NCBI GenBank assembly: GCA_963666965.1
Contig: OY762939.1
Coordinates: 1 to 64,000, forward strand
Source: Proruminimicrobium sp963666965
GTDB lineage: Bacteria; Elusimicrobiota; Endomicrobiia; Endomicrobiales; Endomicrobiaceae
Reading direction: 5' to 3'
Length of the DNA: 64,000 nucleotides
Shown here: one piece after another, positions 35,302 through 43,783 of the stretch
Position numbering within the stretch: the stretch's first letter is position 1
Layout of the letters: the number at the start of each line of letters is the position of its first letter
The notes under the pieces: generated by a model
The model's input: the letters and a program-made list of their open reading frames with translations, nothing else
Databases searched by the model: none
Told to the model about the DNA's origin: nothing
Made by a program: the position numbers and the translations under genes

Positions 35302-35793
35302 TCATTTCATTTTTAAAAACGAATCAGTTAAAGTTTTAATAACAGCATCTGCGGATTTTTTAACATTTTCAGTTATTTCCAGTCCGAATTCAAGATTTTC
35401 AGGCTGTATTCCGATTATCATAATTTCACATTTAAAATCATTTAAAAGATAATCTATAAATATATTGATAGGCATCATGTGCGTTGAAAAAGAGGCGCCC
35501 TGTACGGCGCTTGCATCTATTATATCAATTTCTCCCGGTTTTTTGTCAGTGTCGGCGGCATCTATTATAATCATTTTATCGGGTCTGAATTTTTTGATTT
35601 CGCCTGTAAAATTCTCGGGAGCGGTAGCCCCTTTTATAACGGATATTCTGTTTTTGTCAAATTCATTTTTCAATAAACCGTCAGCTATGTACATTCCCAC
35701 GGCATCATCAGTTCTCAGCTCTGAACCTATTGCAAGAATGAGTATTTTGCGTCCGCCTGCCAAAAAATTGTCAATCATTTTCAATGTTTTCAT
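35302..35793 (-). CDS. Hydrogenase maturation protease family protein (HycI/HyaD)
   Basis: 163 aa. ILILAIGSELRTDDAVGMYIAD, KMIIIDAADTDKKPGEI and SFSTHMMPINIFIDYL match the endopeptidases that trim the large subunit of [NiFe] hydrogenases; the Asp/His nickel-sensing residues seem present. HycI-type (complex-I-like hydrogenase) is the closer feel. No hydrogenase subunit lies in the window. The start is 23 nt inside the upstream DUF3108 gene, with GAGG nine bases ahead. Confidence 0.83.
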   Translation of the reverse strand: MKTLKMIDNFLAGGRKILILAIGSELRTDDAVGMYIADGLLKNEFDKNRISVIKGATAPENFTGEIKKFRPDKMIIIDAADTDKKPGEIDIIDASAVQGASFSTHMMPINIFIDYLLNDFKCEIMIIGIQPENLEFGLEITENVKKSADAVIKTLTDSFLKMK

Positions 35794-36622
35794 TTACTGC
35801 AGCCTCTTTCTGCCCAAAATATTCGCATGAAACAAGTTCTGCGGTGACAGAACCTATAGGGATTTTCGTTTTCATCTTTACCGGAATCTTTCTTGCATCC
35901 GCGCTTATCCATATTTTCAGCTCCCCTTCGGCTCTGAAAATACCGGCATTTTTTCTCATTGCCGGTTCAAGAACATAACAGTCAAAAACGCCTGCATCAG
36001 TTTTTAAAGTTTCTCGTCCAGTTACTTTTGTTTTTAAAATCCATGTATCTTTATCGGCGTGCACATCAAAAAAACATTCATCGCCGGTCTCAATTTCAAG
36101 CGTTCTGAAATAATAAAGAGCCCCTAAAACATCCAAAACCCATCTTTTTGTATCACCGACGGCAATTACACCTTGTTCATCAAGAATAAATTTTCTATTT
36201 ATATGGTCAAAATCTATTTTTTGTTTCTTGTTCCAGCCGCCTTCTCTTATATCAGAATTAAATTTTAAAGAACAAAAACTTTCAGCATCCAGCCACGAAT
36301 GATTTTCATCTCTCACTTTATAAAAAGAATCAAGCACCGCAAGTGTTTTTGCGTAAGAGACTATATGATAAACATGCCTTTCATTTATTTCTTCTATGCC
36401 TTTTATTTCAAGAACGGCTTCGCCGACTTTTATAAACTTCCAATATACGCTGAAAACAAGTTTTTCGCAAGAAGGCAGTTTTTTGTCTGTCTTTCTCCAT
36501 TGAAAATCCCTGATATTTTCATCTTCAATTTTAAAAGCTTCGGATATTTCAACGCCTATATCCTGCGCATATAAAGCGGCACCGGCCGACATAATAAAAA
36601 AGACTATTATCTTTTTCATCAT
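35771..36622 (-). CDS. DUF3108-domain periplasmic protein (copy 2)
   Basis: 283 aa. Signal peptide (IIVFFIMSAGAALYA) then a DUF3108 domain: LVFSVYWKFIKVGEAVLEIK, YKVRDENHSWLDAESFCSLK, LGALYYFRTLEIETGDECFF and VTGRETLKTDAGVFDCYVLE. It is a paralogue of the adjacent upstream gene throughout its length. Function of the family is unknown; the beta-rich fold and envelope location suggest lipid or glycan contact. Overlaps on both ends (4 and 23 nt). Confidence 0.82.
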   Translation of the reverse strand: MMKKIIVFFIMSAGAALYAQDIGVEISEAFKIEDENIRDFQWRKTDKKLPSCEKLVFSVYWKFIKVGEAVLEIKGIEEINERHVYHIVSYAKTLAVLDSFYKVRDENHSWLDAESFCSLKFNSDIREGGWNKKQKIDFDHINRKFILDEQGVIAVGDTKRWVLDVLGALYYFRTLEIETGDECFFDVHADKDTWILKTKVTGRETLKTDAGVFDCYVLEPAMRKNAGIFRAEGELKIWISADARKIPVKMKTKIPIGSVTAELVSCEYFGQKEAAVNENIEND

Positions 36623-37455
36623 TTTACCGTATCTTTTTGATTATTGTCATCCTTTAAAGAATCATTTGTATATGATGCTAATTCAGTTCTTACCGATCCG
36701 AACGGGGTTTTTGTTTTCATCATAACGGGCATTTTATTTTTATCGTCTGTCAGCCAGACTTTAAGCTCTCCCTTTGCCTGAAAAATACCGGCATTTTCTC
36801 TTACGGCAGGCTCTAAAATCAGACAGTCAAACGTTCCGGCTTTAACTTCAACTTTCTGGCGTCCGGTTACTCTTGTTTTTAGAGGCCATGTTTTATCTCC
36901 GGAATGAACGTCAAAAATATATTCGTCTCCTACTTCAAGATCTAAAGTTCTGAAATAATAAAAAGCCGATATTATATCCTGAACCCAGACAGGAATAACG
37001 CCGTTTTTTATGCTGCCGTTATCATCTAAAACAAATTCTTTTTTTAAATGGTCAAAATCCGCCGTTTCTCTCTTTTTCCAGCCGCCTTCGGAAACGTCAT
37101 AATTATATTTTAAAGAGCACAGACTCTCAACATCCATCCATGATTCGTTTACATCTCTTACCTTAAAAAAATTATCAAAAAACGGAGAAGATTTTGCCTG
37201 AGAATACAAATGATATGCGCGTCTTCCTTTTATTTCTTCAATTCCCTTTATTTCAAGAGTGGCCTGTCCGACTTTTATAAATTTCCAATAAACGTCAAAT
37301 ACAAGGTTCTCTTTTTCATAAAGAGATGACTCCAGAGCCCTCCATTTAAAATCGGCGGTTGATACAGCAACGCCGTCAGCTGCAGAATCAGCAAAAATCG
37401 TGCCGCTGAAAAAAAGAAGACATAATGCAAATAAAATAAATTTATTTTTTTTCAT
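36619..37455 (-). CDS. DUF3108-domain periplasmic protein (copy 1)
   Basis: 278 aa. Signal peptide (FILFALCLLFFSGTIFA), then the same domain as the following gene: LVFDVYWKFIKVGQATLEIK, FKVRDVNESWMDVESLCSLK, ISAFYYFRTLDLEVGDEYIF, VTGRQKVEVKAGTFDCLILE. Together the two genes are a tandem duplication. It overlaps gmhB by 14 nt. Confidence 0.82.
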   Translation of the reverse strand: MKKNKFILFALCLLFFSGTIFADSAADGVAVSTADFKWRALESSLYEKENLVFDVYWKFIKVGQATLEIKGIEEIKGRRAYHLYSQAKSSPFFDNFFKVRDVNESWMDVESLCSLKYNYDVSEGGWKKRETADFDHLKKEFVLDDNGSIKNGVIPVWVQDIISAFYYFRTLDLEVGDEYIFDVHSGDKTWPLKTRVTGRQKVEVKAGTFDCLILEPAVRENAGIFQAKGELKVWLTDDKNKMPVMMKTKTPFGSVRTELASYTNDSLKDDNNQKDTVK

Positions 37456-38002
37456 AATCTTTTAGAATTACTTTAACCGCTTCATATAAATTTTTTGAAA
37501 CAGCAAGCGGCTTTCTTTTTTCATCTTTCAGTTTTGCATATTGTTTTTTGCCGTGGCCGGTCATCACCAAAATTCCTTTGCCTCCGAAATTATAACCCAT
37601 AAGATAATCTCTTATACTGTCTCCTACGACATACGATTTTGACAAATCGATGTTAAGATCTTTTTCGGCAAGTTTTGCCATTCCGATTTTCGGTTTTCTG
37701 CAGTCGCACACATCGTCCGCTCCGTGAGGACAGTAATATATTCCGTCTATAATTACGCCTTTGTCTTTTAACATTTTCAAAAGAGTTTTATGTATAACGG
37801 AAAGTTTTTTTTCAGTAAAATATCCTCTTGCTATCCCGGACTGATTTGTAATAATCACTATTTTAAATCCTGCTTTTTGAAGCATTAAAATCGATTTGAC
37901 TGCATATGAATATAAATTCAAATCTTTTTCGTCGCTCAAATATCCTTTTTCGTGATTTACCGTCCCGTCTCTGTCTAAAAATACAGCAGGCGTTTTTTTC
38001 AC
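37442..38002 (-). CDS. gmhB: D-glycero-D-manno-heptose 1,7-bisphosphate phosphatase
   Basis: 186 aa HAD phosphatase. Nucleophile motif AVFLDRDGTVNHEKGYL, IITNQSGIARGYF, the GmhB zinc loop YCPHGADDVCDCRKPK and YVVGDSIRDYLMG. It belongs to the ADP-heptose pathway, consistent with the heptosyltransferase-like GT9 genes in the same operon. It overlaps lpxK by 4 nt. Confidence 0.92.
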   Translation of the reverse strand: MKKTPAVFLDRDGTVNHEKGYLSDEKDLNLYSYAVKSILMLQKAGFKIVIITNQSGIARGYFTEKKLSVIHKTLLKMLKDKGVIIDGIYYCPHGADDVCDCRKPKIGMAKLAEKDLNIDLSKSYVVGDSIRDYLMGYNFGGKGILVMTGHGKKQYAKLKDEKRKPLAVSKNLYEAVKVILKDYEKK

Positions 38003-39015
38003 TTTATAAGCTCCCTGATTTTATTGTCTAATTCCTGCCTGCCGGAGACAAAAACTATTTCCGGCACCAAAACAAAAATCTTTTCAGCCATAGCTTGATT
38101 TATGACATCTTTTATTTTTATTGCGTCTTTTTCTGTGGTTATAATAATTCCGTCGGACCCGATATCACGGAATATGCTTGTCATATCTTCCGTAAGATAC
38201 TCATGGTGATCCCTGAAAACAAATTCCTTTTCAGGCAAAAATCCGAACTTTTCTATGCTTTTTCTAAAATTTGAAGGAGAACCTATCGCACATACCATAA
38301 AAACTTTTTTATTTTGAAAAAATTCAAAAGGCATGTAGTTAGTTCCGAATATATTCTTTATTTTGAAATTCCCGTACTTTGCAAGAAGAGGCTGTTTATC
38401 GGTTATCGAATATATTTTATTTTGAATTTCTGCCAATATGTTGCCGCCGACAGAATCACAATTTGTAATTATTATAATACCGGCCCTTTTTAATGACGTT
38501 AATTTTTCTCTGAGAATCCCTGCCGGAATAATCATTCCGTTTCCGAAAGGATTGCCTGCATTTATGCATACGACATCCAGATCTCTTTTTAAACGCCAAT
38601 GCTGAAATCCGTCATCCAGTATAAAAACATCCGGACTGAATTTTTTTGCGAGTTCGGCCGATTGAACTCTGTCGGCCCCTATTATAACGGGACACTCGAC
38701 TTTTTGAGCCATCATATACGGTTCATCTCCGGACATTTCAAGAGTGTTTAATATTTTTTCTCCGTCTCTTACGGCTATGCTTTCTTTTGTTGCTGTTTTT
38801 CTTCTGTATCCTCTTGAAAGAATAACCGGCGTCTTTTGCAGAGACAAAATATATTTTGCAGTTTCAATAACAACGGGGGTTTTACCGCTGCCGCCCCATG
38901 TGATATTTCCTATGCTGATAACAGGCTTATAAAGTTTTACGGCGTGTGTATTTTTTCTGTTAAATTCAGACAACAGATTATAAATTACCGAAAACGGATA
39001 CAATAATTTTTGCAT
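37999..39015 (-). CDS. lpxK: Tetraacyldisaccharide 4'-kinase
   Basis: 338 aa. P-loop GNITWGGSGKTPVVIETA, VILSRGYRRKT, SGDEPYMMAQK, FILDDGFQHWRLKRDLDVV and the DHHEYL motif are diagnostic. LpxK phosphorylates the lipid A precursor at the inner membrane, direct evidence for an LPS-type outer membrane. Confidence 0.95.
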   Translation of the reverse strand: MQKLLYPFSVIYNLLSEFNRKNTHAVKLYKPVISIGNITWGGSGKTPVVIETAKYILSLQKTPVILSRGYRRKTATKESIAVRDGEKILNTLEMSGDEPYMMAQKVECPVIIGADRVQSAELAKKFSPDVFILDDGFQHWRLKRDLDVVCINAGNPFGNGMIIPAGILREKLTSLKRAGIIIITNCDSVGGNILAEIQNKIYSITDKQPLLAKYGNFKIKNIFGTNYMPFEFFQNKKVFMVCAIGSPSNFRKSIEKFGFLPEKEFVFRDHHEYLTEDMTSIFRDIGSDGIIITTEKDAIKIKDVINQAMAEKIFVLVPEIVFVSGRQELDNKIRELIK

Positions 39016-39037
39016 TGTTTCCCTCCGCAGGCCGAAA

Positions 39038-40147
39038 TTAATCCCGCGCTGACAAATCTCTGTAAACAGCAGTTAAATTTGAAACCATTTTAGTATCTGA
39101 AAAACTGTTTTCAACAAATTTTTTACCCTCAATCCCCATATTTAACGCAAAAGTTTTGTCATCAAGAAGTTTTCTTAAAGCGGCGGCAACCGCCTGAGAG
39201 TCTCTCGGTTTTACTATAATAGCTGTTTTTTTATCGACTACAGTTTCAGGAATGCCTCCGATATTTGTTGTTATAACGGGTTTTGACAATGCCTGAGCTT
39301 CAACATTTACATTGCCGAACCCTTCCGTATCACATGACATCAAACAAAAAATATTCATGGCATTTATATATCTTGCTATTTCTTTTTGATAACCTGCAAA
39401 TATGACAATGTCGCTTATCGCGAGTTTTTCGGCGTATTGCTCAAGCTGCGCTCTGCCGGCTCCGTCGCCTACAAGCAGACATCTGAGATAGGGATAGTCT
39501 TTTTTTATTTTCGATACTGCTTCCATAAGATAAATCTGTCCTTTTCCCTCAAACGAAACCATTGCTCCGGCAGTTCCGACCACAGTTTTATTTTCAAGCC
39601 CGTATTTTTTGATTATATCCGAAGCATCCGCATTTTTTACGAAAAAATCAAAATCAAATCCGTTATAAAGTGTTTTGACATTCTTCTCGGGCGCTCTGTC
39701 AACATTAATTATATTTTTTCTTATCGCTTCAGAAACAGTAAGAACTTTATCAGCAAATCTGTAGTGATACCTGGCGTACCATTTGTGTCTGGTATCCTGC
39801 GTTCTGTGAAGAACAATTTTTACGGAAGGAAAAAATATTTTCATAAAAAGAGCCGTCCAAAATAATTTTCCCTGTTTAACATGAATTATTGATATTTTTT
39901 CTTTCAGTATAATTCTTATAAGGCTGAATATCCCCGAAGGCGTCAAAGTCCCGCGGCATTTAAAATCAACCGTTTTAATCCGTTTGCTTTGCGAATATGC
40001 GCTTAAACTGCTTCCTGCCGGAACTCCTACGACAGATTCAAATTCACTGCTGAATTTGTTTAAAGCAAAAGCCGTATTTACGGTCATCTGCTCGGCTCCG
40101 CCAAAAGAAAACGAAGAAAATATAAATAAAACTTTTTTCTTATTCAT
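39038..40147 (-). CDS. GT4-family glycosyltransferase
   Basis: 369 aa GT-B enzyme. N-terminal SSFSFGGAEQMTVN, nucleotide-sugar region with TVVGTAGAMVSFEGKGQIYLME, and the C-terminal EX7E-type motif EGFGNVNVEAQALSKPVI. It probably adds a sugar to the LPS core or another surface glycan. Donor and acceptor unknown. Confidence 0.88.
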   Translation of the reverse strand: MNKKKVLFIFSSFSFGGAEQMTVNTAFALNKFSSEFESVVGVPAGSSLSAYSQSKRIKTVDFKCRGTLTPSGIFSLIRIILKEKISIIHVKQGKLFWTALFMKIFFPSVKIVLHRTQDTRHKWYARYHYRFADKVLTVSEAIRKNIINVDRAPEKNVKTLYNGFDFDFFVKNADASDIIKKYGLENKTVVGTAGAMVSFEGKGQIYLMEAVSKIKKDYPYLRCLLVGDGAGRAQLEQYAEKLAISDIVIFAGYQKEIARYINAMNIFCLMSCDTEGFGNVNVEAQALSKPVITTNIGGIPETVVDKKTAIIVKPRDSQAVAAALRKLLDDKTFALNMGIEGKKFVENSFSDTKMVSNLTAVYRDLSARD

Positions 40148-40150
40148 AAT

Positions 40151-40861
40151 TTATAAAATTTTTTTTACAAGAGACGCATATTCTTTCGCAGTAGCTTTAA
40201 AAAATGTTTCAGCGTGTTCTATGTTTTTTCCTTTAATTATGCCCCAGAATTTTGATATTGAATAGGCCATTGTAACATAATCTCTTGTTGCCGTCTGGGA
40301 TTTATAACATTCTATCGCTCTTTTTTTATCTTCCCATACTCCCGATATGTCCGAGATTACGTTTGGCATTAAAGTTCCCCATACCGGATAAGCGTAAACA
40401 AGACAGTCCAATTTATTCTGTTTATAAGATTTTGCAAAAGCTTTTGATATAGCAGTATGATCTGAATGATTGTCAAGCATAAAAGGAAGAAAAACAACAT
40501 CCGGAACTGCTTTTTTAAATATAGTTGAAAATCTAAGCGCCATTTGTGATACGGCAGCATGTAAAGTCCCCACTTCAAACTGAAGAAAATGATTAACGTT
40601 TGAGCCGAGTATTTTTGTGGCGGCTCTTGTTTCTTCCGCTCTTTCACTGTCAGACGTGCAGAAAATTATTTCAAGATGTCCGCCGTTTCTGGAGTGTTTA
40701 ATTACAGTACCTCCGCATCCTATACATTCGTCATCCTGATGCGGAGCTATAACTACAACATTATTTGCAGGGATTGTATTTTCAACAGGCGTAGAATACT
40801 TTAAAAAAGGCTGTATATACTCATACATTCTAAAAACGCTTCTGTAGTTGGAATGTTTCAT
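40151..40861 (-). CDS. PIG-L/LmbE-family deacetylase
   Basis: 236 aa. Zinc motif VVIAPHQDDECIGCGGT near residue 32 and the distal MLDNHSDHTAI motif. PIG-L enzymes remove N-acetyl groups from GlcNAc conjugates; flanked by GT4 and GT9 genes, it may deacetylate an LPS sugar. It lies 3 nt from the GT4 gene. Confidence 0.88.
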   Translation of the reverse strand: MKHSNYRSVFRMYEYIQPFLKYSTPVENTIPANNVVVIAPHQDDECIGCGGTVIKHSRNGGHLEIIFCTSDSERAEETRAATKILGSNVNHFLQFEVGTLHAAVSQMALRFSTIFKKAVPDVVFLPFMLDNHSDHTAISKAFAKSYKQNKLDCLVYAYPVWGTLMPNVISDISGVWEDKKRAIECYKSQTATRDYVTMAYSISKFWGIIKGKNIEHAETFFKATAKEYASLVKKIL

Positions 40862-40870
40862 TGTTACCTC

Positions 40871-41827
40871 TTACGTTTTTTTAATTATATCTTTGGAAAC
40901 TTGTTCAATTATATCAGCTGCAAGAATATCTTTTGTATTATTTTTCTTAATTATGATATGTTTGTCAAAGGGCTGGGGTCCAATCTGCGACGGATCGGTA
41001 TTGCCGTATAATGCTATGCATCTGAGACCTACAGCCGCAGCAAGATGCATAAGTCCTGAATCTATACCGATAAAGAGAGCTCCTTTCTTCATAAAAGCAG
41101 ACATATCTGCAAGTCCGTTTTGCGGATAATACACATACGGTTTTTTATAACAGCCGGATATTATTGATTCAACTGAGTCTTTTTCCCATATTGCAGCCGT
41201 AAAAACAACCGTCATATTCATATCGTGCAATTTATTGACTGTTTCGGTCCAAACTTCATTTTTTAAACATTTTTCAAGTCTTCTTGAGCTGGCGCCTGCC
41301 GAAATTATTATGAAATTATTTTCTTTTATATTGTTTTTATTTAGCCACTGAACGGCGTTTTGTTCATTTTCAGGTTTTATTTTTACAATTTCCGTATAAT
41401 TATGTCTTACATTCTTAATTCCAAACTTCTCGGCAAGTTTTATGTTGTTATACAGAGAAGGCACTCCCTTTTTTGGAGCCCTTTCCGTAAGCAAAAAGGA
41501 CAAAGAAGCCGTCGCAAAGCCGGTTCTTTTTCCCGGCACGCCTAAAAAGGCCATTATCAAAGTTTCTGGAGATTCGGAAAAAAGAACGGCATTTTTTATA
41601 TTTTCAGCTCTTATTTCCTTTATCATTTTTAAATTATCAATGAATTTTTTTTCTTTCACAAAAATTTTATCAGTAAGCCCCGTTGCATGCAGAAGTCCTG
41701 CAAGATTCGGTCTTATAACAGAATAGATCATGGCGTTCGGATATTGTTTTCTTGCAGCCTCCAGAACAGGCAGAGAAAACAGCAAATCTCCAAGTTGGTT
41801 CATATGAAAAAAAATTATTCTATCCAT
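40871..41827 (-). CDS. GT9-family glycosyltransferase (heptosyltransferase-like), copy 2
   Basis: 318 aa. IIFFHMNQLGDLLFSLPVLEA start, central IIISAGASSRRLEKCL and the family hallmark LFIGIDSGLMHLAAAVGLRCIALYG. ADP-heptose:LPS heptosyltransferase family. It overlaps the preceding paralogue by 13 nt. Confidence 0.88.
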   Translation of the reverse strand: MDRIIFFHMNQLGDLLFSLPVLEAARKQYPNAMIYSVIRPNLAGLLHATGLTDKIFVKEKKFIDNLKMIKEIRAENIKNAVLFSESPETLIMAFLGVPGKRTGFATASLSFLLTERAPKKGVPSLYNNIKLAEKFGIKNVRHNYTEIVKIKPENEQNAVQWLNKNNIKENNFIIISAGASSRRLEKCLKNEVWTETVNKLHDMNMTVVFTAAIWEKDSVESIISGCYKKPYVYYPQNGLADMSAFMKKGALFIGIDSGLMHLAAAVGLRCIALYGNTDPSQIGPQPFDKHIIIKKNNTKDILAADIIEQVSKDIIKKT

Positions 41828-42783
41828 TGTTTTATTTTATCAAAAACAGTCCTCGGTTTTATTTCTTCAAGACATCTTTCTTCTTTGTATCTGCATCTGC
41901 CGCGGCACGGACTGCATTCAAGATTTGCCGTTAAGGTGAAACCGTTAGCTCCGTAAGGAGCTGTTTCTTTTATATCTGATCCGCCGAAAATAAAAAAGCT
42001 TTTTGCTCCTACGGCATTTGCAAGGTGCATAGCGCCCGTATCGGCCCCTATGACGCAAGTGCACTTTTTTAAAAGGTTCGCAAGTTCCGCGATATCGGTG
42101 CGCCCGCATAAATCCATAATGTGAGGCGATTTTATTTTACCGTAATCTTTAATTGAACCCAAAATAACAATTTTGATTTTTTCATCGTAATCTTTTATCA
42201 TCTCGGCAAGTTTAAGATAATGTTGTCTGTTCCATGTTTTTGATCTGCCTCTTGCAAAAGGAATAAAAGCTACCATTTTATCGGAATCTGTTATTTTGAG
42301 TTTATCAAAAATACCGCTCTCTTTATCCGTATTTATTTTAAATTCCGGAATATATTGTCTGCCTGTAAGGTATGTTACTGTTTTTAAATTTCTTAGGACA
42401 GCATTCATTTCAGGATCTTTTTTGTAAGGTTCTTTTAAAAACAGCCAGCTGAATTCTTTCATCCCACTGACTCCGATTTTTTTTGAAGCTTTTAAAAATT
42501 TGGCAAACAAAGCAGTTCTCAACAATCCCTGCAAATCTATAACTAAATCATAGTTTTCTTTGTTACAGTCTTTAAGAATTTTAAAAAAAGATTCTATCCC
42601 TCCTGATCTGTCCCAGACTTTTACGGTGTGCACATTTGGAAATATTTCAACCGCCTCTTTCCATTGTTTAAATACAAGCCAGTCAATGCGGCAGCCAGGC
42701 CATTGAGTCTTTAAAGCCTGTAATACCGGATTTGCCTGTATAATATCTCCGAATGAACTCGGTTTTATAATTAAAATTTTCAT
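41815..42783 (-). CDS. GT9-family glycosyltransferase (heptosyltransferase-like), copy 1
   Basis: 322 aa from ATG 42783: MKILIIKPSSFGDIIQANPVL, the classic WaaC/WaaF opening. MVAFIPFARGRSKTWNRQ and CVIGADTGAMHLANAVGAKSFFIFGG follow, and the end has a Cys-rich LECSPCRGRCRYKEERC motif common in GT9. The frame extends to a TTG at 42828, but that codon lies inside the promoter. First gene of the 12- to 13-gene leftward operon; no Shine-Dalgarno. Confidence 0.88.
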   Translation of the reverse strand: MKILIIKPSSFGDIIQANPVLQALKTQWPGCRIDWLVFKQWKEAVEIFPNVHTVKVWDRSGGIESFFKILKDCNKENYDLVIDLQGLLRTALFAKFLKASKKIGVSGMKEFSWLFLKEPYKKDPEMNAVLRNLKTVTYLTGRQYIPEFKINTDKESGIFDKLKITDSDKMVAFIPFARGRSKTWNRQHYLKLAEMIKDYDEKIKIVILGSIKDYGKIKSPHIMDLCGRTDIAELANLLKKCTCVIGADTGAMHLANAVGAKSFFIFGGSDIKETAPYGANGFTLTANLECSPCRGRCRYKEERCLEEIKPRTVFDKIKQWIE

Positions 42784-42799
42784 ATGTTTAATGCAAAGT

Positions 42800-42828
42800 A
42801 TTTTATCAAATATAATAAATATTGACAA
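42800..42828 (-). promoter_or_regulatory. Strong promoter of the leftward LPS operon
   Basis: Minus strand TTGTCA (42828-42823), 17-bp spacer, TAAAAT (42805-42800). Start would be near 42793, only about 10 nt before ATG 42783. The -35 overlaps the infC -35 on the other strand. Confidence 0.7.
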
Positions 42829-42850
42829 TTTCCGCCGTTTTATATAGAAT
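42822..42850 (+). promoter_or_regulatory. Strong promoter of the infC operon
   Basis: TTGACA (42822-42827), 17-bp spacer, TAGAAT (42845-42850). The predicted start is near 42857, giving a leader of about 148 nt before the infC start codon. Confidence 0.75.
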
Positions 42851-42856
42851 AGCCGG

Positions 42857-43004
42857 ACTTAGATGAAAGAAGCCGTCCCGGCTCACCTTCACCTTTATGG
42901 GAAAAGGTTATAAAATTACAGCTTTGTTACGCAATATTTGGGGACGGATATTTTTATCCGTTCTATTTTTATTTTGTGTAGTTAAAAACTACAAGGAGGA
43001 TGTC
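42857..43004 (+). promoter_or_regulatory. Structured infC 5' leader
   Basis: Several hairpins can form in the leader: AGCCG-TCC-CGGCT, ACCTTT-ATGGGA-AAAGGT, GGACGGAT/ATCCGTTC (followed by T/A-rich sequence, terminator-like), and TGTAGTT-AAA-AACTACA, whose last base abuts the Shine-Dalgarno AGGAGG (42994-42999). An autoregulatory leader, as known for infC-rpmI-rplT in other bacteria, is plausible, but I cannot match a defined L20 leader. Confidence 0.5.
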
Positions 43005-43559
43005 ATAGACACAAGAAGATTTCGTACTAACCAGTACATAAGAGTTCCTGAAGTAAGGTTGATTGATGAAAACGGTGCTCAGGCCGGTGTCGTGCCGACG
43101 TCTGAAGCTTTAGCAAGAGCACAGGCGGCAGGCAAAGATCTAATTGAAATTTCTCCTATGGCAAGACCGCCGGTTTGCAAAATAACCGAGTTTTCCAAGT
43201 TCCGTTATGAAATTTCAAAAAAAGAAAAGGAATCAAAAAAGAAACAAAAAACGATACAACTCAAAGAAGTACGGTTAAGAACAAGAATTGCAGGTCATGA
43301 TTTAGAAGTCAAAATTAAAAAAATAAGAGAATTTCTTCTCGAAGGTAATAATGTGCAGTTAACGGTTATGTTTTCCGGAAGAGAAATGCAGCATAAAGAC
43401 CTCGGGCTTGCTATATTTGATAAAATAAAAGAACAGGTTGCCGATATAGCTTCGGTAGACGGACGAGTTTCTTCAATGGGAACAAGATCGTTTTTAACAT
43501 TAAATCCTAAGAAAAAAGAATTAAAAAATAAAACTACAGAGGAGCCAAAAAATGCCTAA
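43005..43559 (+). CDS. infC: Translation initiation factor IF-3, probable AUA start
   Basis: 184 aa from ATA 43005 (DTRRFRTNQYIRVPEVRLID...). AGGAGG stands five bases before this ATA. An ATG 108 nt upstream (42897) keeps the frame open, but the added 36 residues (MGKGYKITALLRN...) are unlike any IF-3 N-terminus, and 42897 lacks a good ribosome site. IF-3 genes typically use rare AUU/AUC/AUA starts so that IF-3 represses its own synthesis. Both domains are complete (VRLIDENGAQAGVVPT; VKIKKIREFLLEGNNVQLTV). The 3' end overlaps rpmI by 8 nt. Confidence 0.93.
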   Translation: MDTRRFRTNQYIRVPEVRLIDENGAQAGVVPTSEALARAQAAGKDLIEISPMARPPVCKITEFSKFRYEISKKEKESKKKQKTIQLKEVRLRTRIAGHDLEVKIKKIREFLLEGNNVQLTVMFSGREMQHKDLGLAIFDKIKEQVADIASVDGRVSSMGTRSFLTLNPKKKELKNKTTEEPKNA

Positions 43560-43752
43560 GATGAAAACCCACAGCGGCGCAAAAAAAAGGTTTAAAGTTA
43601 CCGGCACAGGTAAAATAAAGCATAAAAAACCCGGCCAGAGACATTTATTAACCGGAATGAAAGCAAAAAAAGGAAGAGCATTGAGAAAGTCTGATATAGT
43701 AGACAGCACAGACATGAACAGAATGAAAAAATTCATGCCTTATTCTGTATAA
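43552..43752 (+). CDS. rpmI: Ribosomal protein L35
   Basis: 66 aa: MPKMKTHSGAKKRFKVTGTG, KHKKPGQRHLLTGMKAKK. Full length and highly basic. Its start overlaps the infC stop and AGAGGAG lies just upstream, in the infC coding sequence. Confidence 0.97.
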   Translation: MPKMKTHSGAKKRFKVTGTGKIKHKKPGQRHLLTGMKAKKGRALRKSDIVDSTDMNRMKKFMPYSV

Positions 43753-43783
43753 TTTTAAAGCATACTTAAAGGAGAGAACATAA

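Noticed and set aside
42784..42828. TTG-initiated extension of the first GT9 gene
   Set aside because: The codons fall within the predicted promoter; ATG 42783 gives the canonical MKILIIKPSSFGD start.
42897..43004. Upstream ATG extension of infC by 36 residues
   Set aside because: The extension is not IF-3-like and the ideal SD is positioned for ATA 43005.
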